7,937 nt of DNA from Acidobacteriota bacterium (GTDB taxonomy: Bacteria; Acidobacteriota; Terriglobia; Versatilivoradales; Versatilivoraceae). The stretch covers positions 1 through 7,937 of the forward strand of contig JAPOZE010000427.1 in the NCBI GenBank assembly GCA_026706225.1, written 5' to 3'. This document shows, one piece after another, positions 1 to 6,153 of the stretch. The translations under genes were made by a program, and so were the position numbers. The notes below the pieces were generated by a model. The model was not told where the DNA came from. It was given only the letters and a program-made list of their open reading frames with translations, and did no database searches. Position 1 is the stretch's first letter. Each line of letters begins with the position of its first letter.

Positions 1-996
1 CAGGACCAGTTGGAAGAGCTGGGCGCCGAGGTGATCCTGGGGAACACCTATCATCTCTACCTGCGGCCCGGCCACGAGCTGATCGGACGTCTGGGGGGGC
101 TGCACCGCTTCATGTCCTGGAAGCGGCCGCTCCTGACCGACAGCGGCGGGTTCCAGGTCTTCAGCCAAAGCCGCCTGCGCACCATCGGAGAAGAGGGGGT
201 TTCCTTTCGCTCCCACCTGGACGGTTCGGCTCATTTCATATCCCCGGAGAAGTCGGTGGAGATCCAGAGGGTCCTGGGAGCCGACATCATGATGGCTTTT
301 GACGAATGCCCCGCCTATCCGCTGGAGGCGAATGCGGCCCGGGAATCGATGGAGCGCACCTTGCGCTGGGCGCAGCGGTGCAAGCAGGCGGCGGGTCGCC
401 GCCGGGAGGATGCTCCTGACCACGGGCAGTGGCTGTTCGGGATTGGCCAGGGAGGGACTCACCCGGGGTTGCGGCGCGAGTGCCTGCGGAGGCTGGTCGA
501 GATGGACTTCCCGGGATATGCCCTGGGCGGGCTGTCGGTGGGAGAACCCCGCGGCGCCATGCTGGAAGCGGTGGAGCAGTCCTCGGAGGACCTGCCCGAG
601 GGCAGCCCGCGTTATCTCATGGGAGTGGGCACGCCGCGGGACCTGGCGGAATGCGTTGCCCTGGGGGTGGACATGTTCGACTGCGTGCTGCCCACCCGCA
701 ACGGCCGCAACGGCTGGCTGTTCACCCGGGGAGGCCACCTGGTGATCAAGCACGCCCGCTACGCGGCCGATGAGAGGCCCGTCGACGAGGACTGTGGATG
801 CATGGTCTGCGGGCGCTACAGTCGCGCCTATCTCAGGCACCTGTTCCAGTCCAACGAGGCGCTCTCGGCGGTGCTCAACACCTACCACAACCTCTACTTT
901 TATCTTGACACCATGAGGGAGATCAGGGATGCTATCGCGTCCCGCAGACTGCGGAAGTACCTGCTGGAGCGTGGCGACCGGGAAGATGCCGGTTGA
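1..996 (+). CDS. tgt: Queuine/preQ1 tRNA-guanine transglycosylase, 5'-truncated by window edge
   Basis: This enzyme swaps guanine-34 in the anticodon of GUN tRNAs (Asp, Asn, His, Tyr) for preQ1, a cytoplasmic step in queuosine synthesis. The frame is open from base 1 to a TGA at 994-996. The first codons align inside the family just before the ILGNTYHL..RPG motif, so roughly 45-50 N-terminal residues lie upstream; the TTG at 10 is not the real start. The LTDSGGFQVFS motif carries the substrate-pocket Asp (codon 139-141). MFDCVLPTRNGRNG carries the nucleophile Asp (codon 679-681). The structural zinc site CxCxxC (from codon 793) plus the His of NTYHNL (codon 886-888) is complete. GGLSVGEP and RYLMGVGTP are also present. 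The segment before the glutamine loop reads LFGIGQGG, where Val, Ile or Gln is usual at the variable position; this is probably harmless. Being next to yajC-secDF matches the widespread tgt-yajC-secD-secF order. Confidence 0.97.
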   Translation, partial: QDQLEELGAEVILGNTYHLYLRPGHELIGRLGGLHRFMSWKRPLLTDSGGFQVFSQSRLRTIGEEGVSFRSHLDGSAHFISPEKSVEIQRVLGADIMMAFDECPAYPLEANAARESMERTLRWAQRCKQAAGRRREDAPDHGQWLFGIGQGGTHPGLRRECLRRLVEMDFPGYALGGLSVGEPRGAMLEAVEQSSEDLPEGSPRYLMGVGTPRDLAECVALGVDMFDCVLPTRNGRNGWLFTRGGHLVIKHARYAADERPVDEDCGCMVCGRYSRAYLRHLFQSNEALSAVLNTYHNLYFYLDTMREIRDAIASRRLRKYLLERGDREDAG

Positions 997-1001
997 CGGG
1001 T

Positions 1002-1032
1002 CGGTTCCCGGATCAAGCCTCGCGGTTCCCGG
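1002..1032 (+). repeat. 10-bp direct repeat, two copies 21 bp apart, in the tgt-yajC gap
   Basis: CGGTTCCCGG occurs at 1002-1011 and again at 1023-1032, so the copies sit on the same face of the helix, two turns apart. The repeat starts just after the tgt stop. The 175-nt gap (997-1171) shows no convincing terminator and no clear -35/-10 pair. The repeat could be chance in GC-rich DNA or a binding site for a regulator of yajC-secDF. Confidence 0.4.
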
Positions 1033-1171
1033 CAGGGCGGCGCATTCTGGGGAACACTTCTGAGCGGAGCCGTTCGGGGATCCTTCGACCGCAGGCTGCC
1101 CGGCGGGTTTCACCCCTGACGTCAACCCTTCTCGAGTCGGCAAATCCCCTGAAACCTTTGGAGTCGCATCC

Positions 1172-1474
1172 ATGTCAACTTTGGCCCTTCTGGCCGCCAA
1201 TGGGCAAGGGAGCACCATTGGGGCGCTGCTGCCCATCGTCGCCATTTTCCTCATTTTCTATTTCATCGTCTTCCGCCCCCAGCGAAAGCGGCAGAAGGCC
1301 TTGCAGGAGATGCTCAAGAACCTGCGAAACGGCGACAAGGTCATTACTTCGGGTGGGATCTATGGTATTGTCGCCGGCATGAAGGAAGAGCGGGTCCACC
1401 TCCGCGTCGCCGATCAGGTCAAGATTGAAATCTCCAGAAACGCCATTGTCGCCAAACAGACGGAAGATGAGTAA
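1172..1474 (+). CDS. yajC: Preprotein translocase subunit YajC
   Basis: YajC is a small single-span inner-membrane protein that associates with SecDF at the SecYEG translocon; its exact biochemical role is modest and not well defined. The 100-residue product has the usual family length. A short N-terminus leads into one hydrophobic segment (about residues 16-34, IGALLPIVAIFLIFYFIVF). This is followed by the family signature FRPQRKRQK (34-42), a short helix, and the cytoplasmic motif GDKVITSGGIYGIV (54-67). The C-terminal end is acidic (TEDE). The ATG at 1172 is preceded by GGAG at 1160-1163 with 8-nt spacing, which supports this start. It is followed 43 nt later by secD, so co-transcription is likely. 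The 175-nt gap after tgt leaves room for its own promoter, although I could not define one. Confidence 0.95.
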   Translation: MSTLALLAANGQGSTIGALLPIVAIFLIFYFIVFRPQRKRQKALQEMLKNLRNGDKVITSGGIYGIVAGMKEERVHLRVADQVKIEISRNAIVAKQTEDE

Positions 1475-1517
1475 GCGCCCCTCGCTTGCCCGGTAATCTT
1501 TCGCGGGTCGGGAAATC

Positions 1518-3125
1518 ATGCCCAGGAAGCTTCGCTGGCGGTTCTTCACCATACTGACCGTGGTGGTGCTGTGCGTGGTGGGCATCGTCGGCTTGCCCGG
1601 CAGCGGGGACGCCCTGCTGCAGAACCTGAGCGACCGCATCCGGCTGGGTCTCGATCTGCGGGGCGGGATGCACCTCATTCTGCAGGTCAACACCGGGGAC
1701 GCCCTCACCATCGAGACCGACCAGTCGGTGGATCGGATCAAGCGGAGCTTCCGCGAGCAGGAGATCTCCTTCGGCGAGATCCGGCGCAGAGACGCCACCC
1801 ATATCGAAGTTCTGGAGGTCGATCCGGACCGACTGGTCGATGGACGAGCCCTGATCGACGAGGGCTATCCGGCCTGGCAACGCAGCAATCGGGCCGGCGC
1901 TTCCGATTCCTTCCTGCTGAGCCTGCGGCCGGAGGTGGAGGGCCAGATCCGGCAAAGCGCCGTGCAGGAAGCGATCCAGAGGATTCGCAACCGGGTGGAC
2001 GAGCTGGGGGTCACCGAGCCGGTCATCCAGAACCACGGTCCCGTTACCGAGTACCAGATCCTGGTCCAGCTTCCCGGGGTGGACGACTCGGCGCGGGTGC
2101 GCGACATCATCAAGTCCACCGCTCTGCTCGAGCTGAAGATCGTGGAGCCGCAGGACGTCTATCCCTCGCGGGCCGCGGCCCTGGAGCAGTACAACGGCGT
2201 CATCCCCGACGGCAAGGAACTGCTGCAGGGGATTCCCCAGTTCCGGGATGGCTCCCAGGGCGCCCAGTCCTGGTACGTCGCCAACCGGTCGGCGGCCATC
2301 ACCGGGAGAGACCTGCGCATGGCCCGCCCCCAGACCGACCAGTTCGGACGGCCCGCGGTGGGCTTCAATCTGACCAACGACGGCGCCCGGCGTTTCGAGA
2401 GAGTCACCTCCGAGAACATCGGGAAGCTCCTGGCGATCGTGCTCGACGGCCGGGTGCAATCGGCGCCCGAAATCCGGGACAGAATCAGCGATTCGGGCGA
2501 GATCACGGGGAGCTTTACCAGCCAGGAGGCCAACGACCTGGCGCTGGTGCTGCGGTCGGGCGCCCTGCCTGCCTCCATGGACTACATGGAGGAGCGCACC
2601 GTGGGCGCTTCCCTGGGGGTCGACTCCATTCGGCAGGGAATCATGGCCTCCCTGATCGGGTTGTTCGGGGTGGCCCTGTTCATGGTGACCTACTACCGCC
2701 TCTCGGGATTCATCGCCATCAATGCCCTTATCCTGAACCTCGTGATTCTGCTGGCGGCCATGGTCTATATCTCGGCCACCCTGACGCTCCCCGGAATCGC
2801 TGGAGTAGTGCTGTTGATCGGAATGGCCGTGGATTCCAATGTGCTGATTTTCGAGCGCATCAAGGAGGAGATGTGGGCGGGGAAGACCGTGTTTTCATCG
2901 GTCGGCACGGGCTTCAGCAAAGCCATCCTCACCATCGTGGACGCCAACGTGACCACGGTGGTCGCCGTCCTGTTCCTGTTCCTGTTCGGGACCGGCCCGG
3001 TCAAGGGCTTCGCGGTGGTCCTCTTCTGGGGACTGCTGGCCAATCTGTTTACCGCGATCTTTGTCTCTCGATTCATCTTCGAGTTCATCCTGAGCCGCCG
3101 TCGCAGGGAGAGCCTCAGCATCTAG
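1518..3125 (+). CDS. secD: Protein translocase subunit SecD
   Basis: SecD is the larger half of the SecDF complex, an RND-superfamily membrane protein that uses proton flow to complete export of preproteins emerging from SecYEG. At 535 residues it is shorter than the 615 of E. coli SecD, mainly in the first periplasmic domain. Visible order: TM1 (about 9-26); the LGLDLRGGMHLILQV motif (43-57) opening the periplasmic P1 region; GKLLAIVLDGRVQSAP (302-317); then five membrane segments between about 374 and 522. GMAVDSNVLIFERIKEE (435-451) contains Asp439, equivalent to the essential proton-relay Asp519 of E. coli. DANVTT (475-480) and GTGPVKGFA (491-499) are also intact. The Arg-rich tail (RRRR, 527-530) is cytoplasmic. 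The start is well fixed: an in-frame TAA at 1494-1496 lies just upstream and ATG 1518 is the only candidate after it. The ribosome site (GGGAA, 1510-1514) is weak and close. Confidence 0.97.
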   Translation: MPRKLRWRFFTILTVVVLCVVGIVGLPGSGDALLQNLSDRIRLGLDLRGGMHLILQVNTGDALTIETDQSVDRIKRSFREQEISFGEIRRRDATHIEVLEVDPDRLVDGRALIDEGYPAWQRSNRAGASDSFLLSLRPEVEGQIRQSAVQEAIQRIRNRVDELGVTEPVIQNHGPVTEYQILVQLPGVDDSARVRDIIKSTALLELKIVEPQDVYPSRAAALEQYNGVIPDGKELLQGIPQFRDGSQGAQSWYVANRSAAITGRDLRMARPQTDQFGRPAVGFNLTNDGARRFERVTSENIGKLLAIVLDGRVQSAPEIRDRISDSGEITGSFTSQEANDLALVLRSGALPASMDYMEERTVGASLGVDSIRQGIMASLIGLFGVALFMVTYYRLSGFIAINALILNLVILLAAMVYISATLTLPGIAGVVLLIGMAVDSNVLIFERIKEEMWAGKTVFSSVGTGFSKAILTIVDANVTTVVAVLFLFLFGTGPVKGFAVVLFWGLLANLFTAIFVSRFIFEFILSRRRRESLSI

Positions 3126-3180
3126 TGTTCCGTCTCAGAAATAGGGTTGTCATCTTTCGGGAACATTGAGGGGAAGCACG

Positions 3181-3240
3181 GTGTCCAACGAAGAGACGGC
3201 AATAGCGTTCGAGTCCCCCGGACGCCGGGAGAAAACGTAA
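3181..3240 (+). CDS. Possible 19-residue leader peptide between secD and secF
   Basis: A GTG at 3181 opens a 19-codon frame ending in TAA at 3238-3240. It is preceded by GAGGGG at 3168-3173 with 7-nt spacing, a better Shine-Dalgarno match than the one in front of secF. The predicted peptide begins MSNEETAIAFES and ends in basic residues (RREKT). It has no hydrophobic stretch. The frame is the same as secF and stops 3 nt before the secF ATG, so terminating ribosomes could reinitiate on secF. I do not recognise the peptide. It could equally be chance: it is short and the 118-nt secD-secF gap might be untranslated. Confidence 0.22.
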   Translation: MSNEETAIAFESPGRREKT

Positions 3241-3243
3241 CCC

Positions 3244-4449
3244 ATGCAGTTGCTGAAAGACGTCAACGTCGACTGGATCGGCCGCAAGCGGCTCTGGTTG
3301 GGCCTCTCCCTGCTGCTGATCGCGGCCAGCCTGACCACCCTCTATCTCAAGGGCGGCCCCCGCTACGGAATCGACTTTCGCGGCGGCACCCTGGTCTACG
3401 TCAAGTTCAAGGATTCTCCCGACCTGGGCAGGATTCGATCGGCTCTCTCCGAGCAGGGCTTGAGCGGCAGCACCATCCAGCGCTACGACGTCCCGGAAAG
3501 GAACGAGGTCATCATCGGCCTGGGTCAGCGGGAGGGGCAGGTGGGGCCCGACACCGACGCCGGGCGGGTGCTCATTCTCGAGGGACTGCAAGGCACGTTC
3601 GGAACGCCTCCCGGGCAGGAAGGCAAGATCGACCTCAACAACGCGGCCCCCGATGAACTGGAGGGCCGCCTGAGCGGCGTTGCCGGGCTCACCTCCCTGC
3701 TCGAGTCCGACGAGAGCCCGGCATTCAAGACTCCCGGAGAACTGGCTCGGGCGCTGACCGACTACCGGGACCGGAACGGGGGCATCGTCGGCGCCTTTCA
3801 GGATCTGGAATCGGTGGAGGGGATGAGCCCCTCCTTGCTGGCCGCCGTGCGGGAGCAGGCCTATCTGGGCGATTTCGCGGTGTTCCAGACGGAGTTCGTC
3901 GGGCCCAAGGTGGGGCGCAGGCTGCAGCGCCAGGCCATCAACGCCACTCTCTATGCCTTGCTGGGGATGCTGGTCTATATCGCCTTCAGGTTCAAGGGCA
4001 CCGTCTACGGGGCGGCGGCCGTGGTGGCGGTCTTCCACGACGTCGTCATCACCATGGGGTTCTTTTCGGCCGCCGATCGCGAGCTTTCCATTCCGGTGGT
4101 AGCGGCCCTGCTGACCCTGGTGGGATATTCCATGAACGATACCATTGTGGTCTTTGATAGAATCAGGGAGAATCTGAGACTGCGCCGGCGGGAGTCGATT
4201 TCCTCGATCATCAATCGGAGCATCAACCAGACGCTGAGCCGCACGCTGCTGACTTCTGGCTCAACCTTTCTCACCGTGCTCTCGCTCTATTATTTCGGGG
4301 GCCAGGTGATCAACGGCTTCGCCTTCTGCCTGGTGGTCGGGGTTGCCGTGGGAACCTATTCCTCCATCGGAGTGGCCAGTCAGCTACTGGTAATCTGGTA
4401 TGATTTTCAGGCCCGGAGAAAGGCGATGGCCCGGCCTGCCAGGGCTTGA
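3244..4449 (+). CDS. secF: Protein translocase subunit SecF with enlarged periplasmic domain (helix-hairpin-helix-like insert)
   Basis: SecF pairs with SecD to form the proton-driven export accessory complex. Visible order: TM1 (about 14-35), YGIDFRGGT (41-49), a long periplasmic region, FVGPKVG (218-224), then five membrane segments from about 228 to 386. GYSMNDTIVVFDRIRE (294-309) and NQTLSRTLLTSGSTFLTVL (328-346) are the proton-path and structural motifs and are intact. The protein has 401 residues; typical SecF has about 300-325. The excess lies between GIDF and VGP, about 177 residues here against roughly 80 in E. coli. Residues 128-207 (3625-3864) contain IDLNNAAPDEL and ALTDYRDRNGG followed by a VEGMSPSLL segment, resembling ComEA/GspK helix-hairpin-helix repeats. 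I recall similar segments in acidobacterial SecF. The start is firm: TAA at 3238-3240 is in frame immediately upstream. The ribosome site (GGAG, 3228-3231) is 12 nt away, longer than usual. Confidence 0.96.
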   Translation: MQLLKDVNVDWIGRKRLWLGLSLLLIAASLTTLYLKGGPRYGIDFRGGTLVYVKFKDSPDLGRIRSALSEQGLSGSTIQRYDVPERNEVIIGLGQREGQVGPDTDAGRVLILEGLQGTFGTPPGQEGKIDLNNAAPDELEGRLSGVAGLTSLLESDESPAFKTPGELARALTDYRDRNGGIVGAFQDLESVEGMSPSLLAAVREQAYLGDFAVFQTEFVGPKVGRRLQRQAINATLYALLGMLVYIAFRFKGTVYGAAAVVAVFHDVVITMGFFSAADRELSIPVVAALLTLVGYSMNDTIVVFDRIRENLRLRRRESISSIINRSINQTLSRTLLTSGSTFLTVLSLYYFGGQVINGFAFCLVVGVAVGTYSSIGVASQLLVIWYDFQARRKAMARPARA

Positions 4450-4480
4450 AATTCGTTGCATTGGACCGGCCTTTTTTTTT
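4428..4480 (+). terminator. Probable intrinsic terminator ending the sec unit
   Basis: A run of nine T residues (4472-4480) directly follows a GC-only arm (GG-A-CC-GGCC, 4463-4471). That arm can pair with GGCC-C-GG-CC at 4428-4436, giving eight G-C pairs with one bulged base on each side. The loop is long, about 26 nt, and contains the secF stop codon, so the 5' arm lies inside the end of secF. The T-run and position support termination; the bulges and loop size weaken it. Confidence 0.5.
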
Positions 4481-4491
4481 GTGGTAGAGTC

Positions 4492-4522
4492 TTGACTTCA
4501 CTCCACCCAACTGCGGTATCTT
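4492..4522 (+). promoter_or_regulatory. Candidate sigma70-type promoter for the tonB-exbBD unit
   Basis: TTGACT (4492-4497, five of six consensus -35 bases) is followed by TATCTT (4517-4522, four of six -10 bases) with a 19-nt spacer, slightly long. It lies immediately after the probable secF terminator and would give a leader of about 95 nt before tonB. I see no Fur-box-like sequence nearby, so iron control is not evident. Confidence 0.45.
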
Positions 4523-4565
4523 TACACGGAGGCATCATCCTCTTTCTTCGTCGTATGAAGCAAAA

Positions 4566-4593
4566 CCCGAGTCGGGAACGGTTGTCCTGTTCC
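4566..4593 (+). promoter_or_regulatory. Two overlapping dyads in the tonB leader
   Basis: CCCGA-g-TCGGG (4566-4576) is a perfect 5-bp inverted repeat around one base. GGAACGG (4575-4581) can pair with CTGTTCC (4587-4593) as a 7-bp stem (one G-U pair) around a 5-nt loop. They share bases 4575-4576 and so cannot both form fully as RNA. No T-run follows, so this is not a terminator. The first dyad could be a protein-binding site and the second an mRNA hairpin 18 nt upstream of the tonB ribosome site. Function is unknown. Confidence 0.3.
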
Positions 4594-4624
4594 GCTGGTT
4601 CGGCTTGGGAAGGGAGGTTCAACC

Positions 4625-5386
4625 ATGTTTGAACAGTTGTCCGATGCGCAGGAATCCGGCACAACCAAGAAAAAGTCCATGGTCCTCACCGTTTCGGTGG
4701 TTTTCCACGTGGTGCTGATTGTGTTCGCGATCATCCTGCCGATGCTTTTTCCGGAAACCCTGGGAGGGGTCGGTACACAGCTCACCTTTCTGGTGGCGCC
4801 CCCGCCGCCTCCCCCGCCGCCTCCGCCTCCGCCGGCGGCGACGGAAGTGGTCAAGCGAGTCAGGACCGCTCCGACCACCGACTTCACCGCTCCGGTGGAA
4901 ATACCCCAGGACATCCTCATGGTGGTGGATGAGGGGCCCGCTCCCGAGGCCATGGTCGCGGGTGTGGTCGGCGGAGTTCCGGGAGGAGTCCCGGGCGGTG
5001 TCCTTGGAGGCGTGGTCGGCGGTGTCATCGGCGGCGCTCCAACGTCTCTGGCGCCCCCGCCCCCGCCCCCCCCGCCGCCTCCGCCCAAGCCTCCCCAACG
5101 CATTCGGGTGGGCGGCAACGTGCAACGCGCCAACCTGATCCGTCAGGTGCGCCCGCGCTACCCGGCGCTGGCCAAGCAGGCTCGCATCCAGGGCACGGTC
5201 ATTCTGGAAGCGATCATCAGCAAGCAGGGTTCCGTGGAAAACCTGCGGGTAGTCAAGGGACACCCGCTGTTGATTCAGTCGGCGCTGGACGCTGTCAAGC
5301 AGTGGCGCTACAAGCCGACCGTGCTGAATGGGGTGCCGGTTGAAGTCATCACCCGCATTACGGTGAACTTCAACTTGAGAGGGTGA
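4625..5386 (+). CDS. tonB: Energy transducer TonB
   Basis: TonB transmits energy from the ExbB-ExbD motor in the inner membrane to outer-membrane partners. The 253-residue product has a short basic cytoplasmic start (KKK, 15-17) and one membrane segment (about 19-42). That segment contains Ser24 and His28, matching the SxxxH motif needed for coupling to ExbB/D. A periplasmic linker follows: 12 consecutive prolines (59-70), an Ala/Thr/Val-rich stretch, a GGVx repeat block (about 113-138), then 11 prolines (144-154) ending KPP. The C-terminal TonB domain (about 165-253) begins RQVRPRYPALAKQARIQGTV and has the usual QWRYKPTVLNGVPVEV and a final beta strand ITVNFNL. AGGGAGG at 4611-4617 with 7-nt spacing supports the start. 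exbB follows after 55 nt. Several outer-membrane substrates are possible, and the sequence does not name one. A TolA-like role is less likely given the C-terminal domain. Confidence 0.93.
   Translation: MFEQLSDAQESGTTKKKSMVLTVSVVFHVVLIVFAIILPMLFPETLGGVGTQLTFLVAPPPPPPPPPPPPAATEVVKRVRTAPTTDFTAPVEIPQDILMVVDEGPAPEAMVAGVVGGVPGGVPGGVLGGVVGGVIGGAPTSLAPPPPPPPPPPPKPPQRIRVGGNVQRANLIRQVRPRYPALAKQARIQGTVILEAIISKQGSVENLRVVKGHPLLIQSALDAVKQWRYKPTVLNGVPVEVITRITVNFNLRG
4799..4834 (+). repeat. Oligoproline tract 1 of TonB (12 codons)
   Basis: Twelve consecutive proline codons (CCC, CCG and CCT mixed) encode TonB residues 59-70, just outside the membrane segment. This should form a stiff polyproline-II rod and is likely to depend on elongation factor P for smooth translation. 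The mixed codons argue against simple slippage having created it recently. Confidence 0.85.
4961..5038 (+). repeat. GGVx tetrapeptide repeat block in TonB linker
   Basis: TonB residues 113-138 are about six imperfect four-residue units of GGV plus a variable residue (P, P, L, V, I), encoded by an imperfect 12-bp DNA repeat. The block is flanked by the two oligoproline tracts and probably forms a flexible or extended hinge between two rigid rods. I recall similar glycine-valine blocks in other acidobacterial TonB proteins. Confidence 0.75.
5054..5086 (+). repeat. Oligoproline tract 2 of TonB (11 codons)
   Basis: Eleven consecutive proline codons encode TonB residues 144-154, followed by Lys-Pro-Pro. 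The tract lies just before the folded C-terminal domain and uses mixed CCC, CCG and CCT codons. Confidence 0.85.
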
Positions 5387-5441
5387 CTTTCGCCCATCGG
5401 CAAGATCCAAATTGTGAGAGAACCGAGGAGGTAGTAATCCC

Positions 5442-6149
5442 ATGATGTCCGTTCCTTTGAACCTGTTTGCGGTATCCCTGCTTCAAGGCGAAGTGGGCTT
5501 TTCCTTCATGGATATGTGGAACGCTTCCGGCCCCACGGCCAAGGCGACCCTGATCATTCTGGCCATCATGTCGGCCTGGTCGATCGGGGTCATGATTGAC
5601 CGCTACCTGGCCTTCAACGCGGCCCGCAAGCAGTCTCGCGAGTTTGCCCCGCTGGTTGCCGGCTGCCTGCAGGAAGGCAAGATCGGCGAAGCCATCGACG
5701 TGTCCGAGCAGAACCAGAAGAGCCATCTGGCAAAAGTGGTGATCGCCGGATTGCAGGAGTATCAGTCGTCGGGGAGCACGACTTCGACGGAAACCATTGA
5801 AGCTTCCAAGCGCGCCCTGGATCGAGCCACCGCCATCACCAACGCCGAGTTGAAGCGGGGCGTCCCCGGACTGGCCACCATCGGAAGCACGGCTCCCTTC
5901 GTGGGGTTGTTCGGTACCGTGGTGGGTATCATCAACGCGTTCCAGGGGATGTCCACGGCCAAGACCACGGGGCTTTCCGCGGTGGCCGGCGGAATTTCCG
6001 AAGCGCTCATCGCTACCGCGCTGGGGCTCTTCGTGGCGATTCCCGCCATCTGGATGTTCAATTATTTCAATGGCAAGATGGAAGCCTTCGGCGTCGAGAT
6101 GAACAACTCTGCCTCTGAGTTGATCGATTACTTTCTGAAACGGAGATAG
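5442..6149 (+). CDS. exbB: MotA/TolQ/ExbB-family proton channel protein
   Basis: This is the channel subunit of the inner-membrane motor that, with ExbD, converts proton flow into movement of TonB. The 235-residue product has the family size and layout: an N-terminal stretch, TM1 (about 33-52, ILAIMSAWSIGVMI), a cytoplasmic region (about 54-140), TM2 with IGSTAPFVGLFGTVVGI (147-163), and TM3 with ISEALIATALGLFVAIPAI (185-203). Thr150 and Thr192 correspond to the conserved pore-lining threonines, and Glu187 sits at the start of TM3 where an acidic residue is common. GAGGAGGT at 5425-5432 with 9-nt spacing fits the ATG at 5442; a second ATG follows at once (5445) and cannot be excluded. ExbB and TolQ are close relatives. 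The gene between tonB and exbD favours ExbB. The next exbD starts 4 nt after the stop. Confidence 0.93.
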   Translation: MMSVPLNLFAVSLLQGEVGFSFMDMWNASGPTAKATLIILAIMSAWSIGVMIDRYLAFNAARKQSREFAPLVAGCLQEGKIGEAIDVSEQNQKSHLAKVVIAGLQEYQSSGSTTSTETIEASKRALDRATAITNAELKRGVPGLATIGSTAPFVGLFGTVVGIINAFQGMSTAKTTGLSAVAGGISEALIATALGLFVAIPAIWMFNYFNGKMEAFGVEMNNSASELIDYFLKRR

Positions 6150-6153
6150 TCTG

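Noticed and set aside
430..460. LFGIGQGG in Tgt in place of the more common LFGIVQGG
   Set aside because: The changed position varies between Val, Ile and Gln in known enzymes and the following Gln-Gly-Gly is intact, so loss of activity is unlikely.
993..1021. TTGACG at the tgt stop as a -35 element for yajC
   Set aside because: No acceptable -10 hexamer lies 16-19 nt downstream.
993..1382. 129-codon frame from TTG 993 across the tgt-yajC gap
   Set aside because: It runs into yajC in the wrong frame, its start overlaps the tgt stop without a ribosome site, and its composition is Ser/Arg/Pro-rich shadow sequence.
1419..2459. 346-codon open frame on the minus strand opposite yajC/secD, and similar long minus-strand frames (3115-4038, 5370-6383, 6067-6903, 7039-7884)
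   Set aside because: They lie antisense to strongly recognised genes, have low-complexity compositions typical of reverse-strand reading of GC-rich codons, and show no domain.
1571..3169. 532-codon plus-strand frame overlapping secD
   Set aside because: It is a +2 frame shadow of secD, rich in Arg, Gly and Pro, with no recognisable motif, whereas the secD frame has all family motifs.
3147..3656. 169-codon frame overlapping the secD-secF gap and the start of secF
   Set aside because: Most of it is an out-of-frame reading of secF; the translation is Arg/Gly/His-rich with no motif. The short GTG frame at 3181 is a separate and better candidate.
4555..4632. 25-codon frame from ATG 4555 overlapping the tonB start codon
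   Set aside because: No ribosome site precedes it at a usable distance, and the peptide is unremarkable. The overlap with tonB looks incidental.
4522..5133. Minus-strand frame with long polyglycine runs opposite tonB
   Set aside because: The glycine runs are just the complement of the TonB proline codons.
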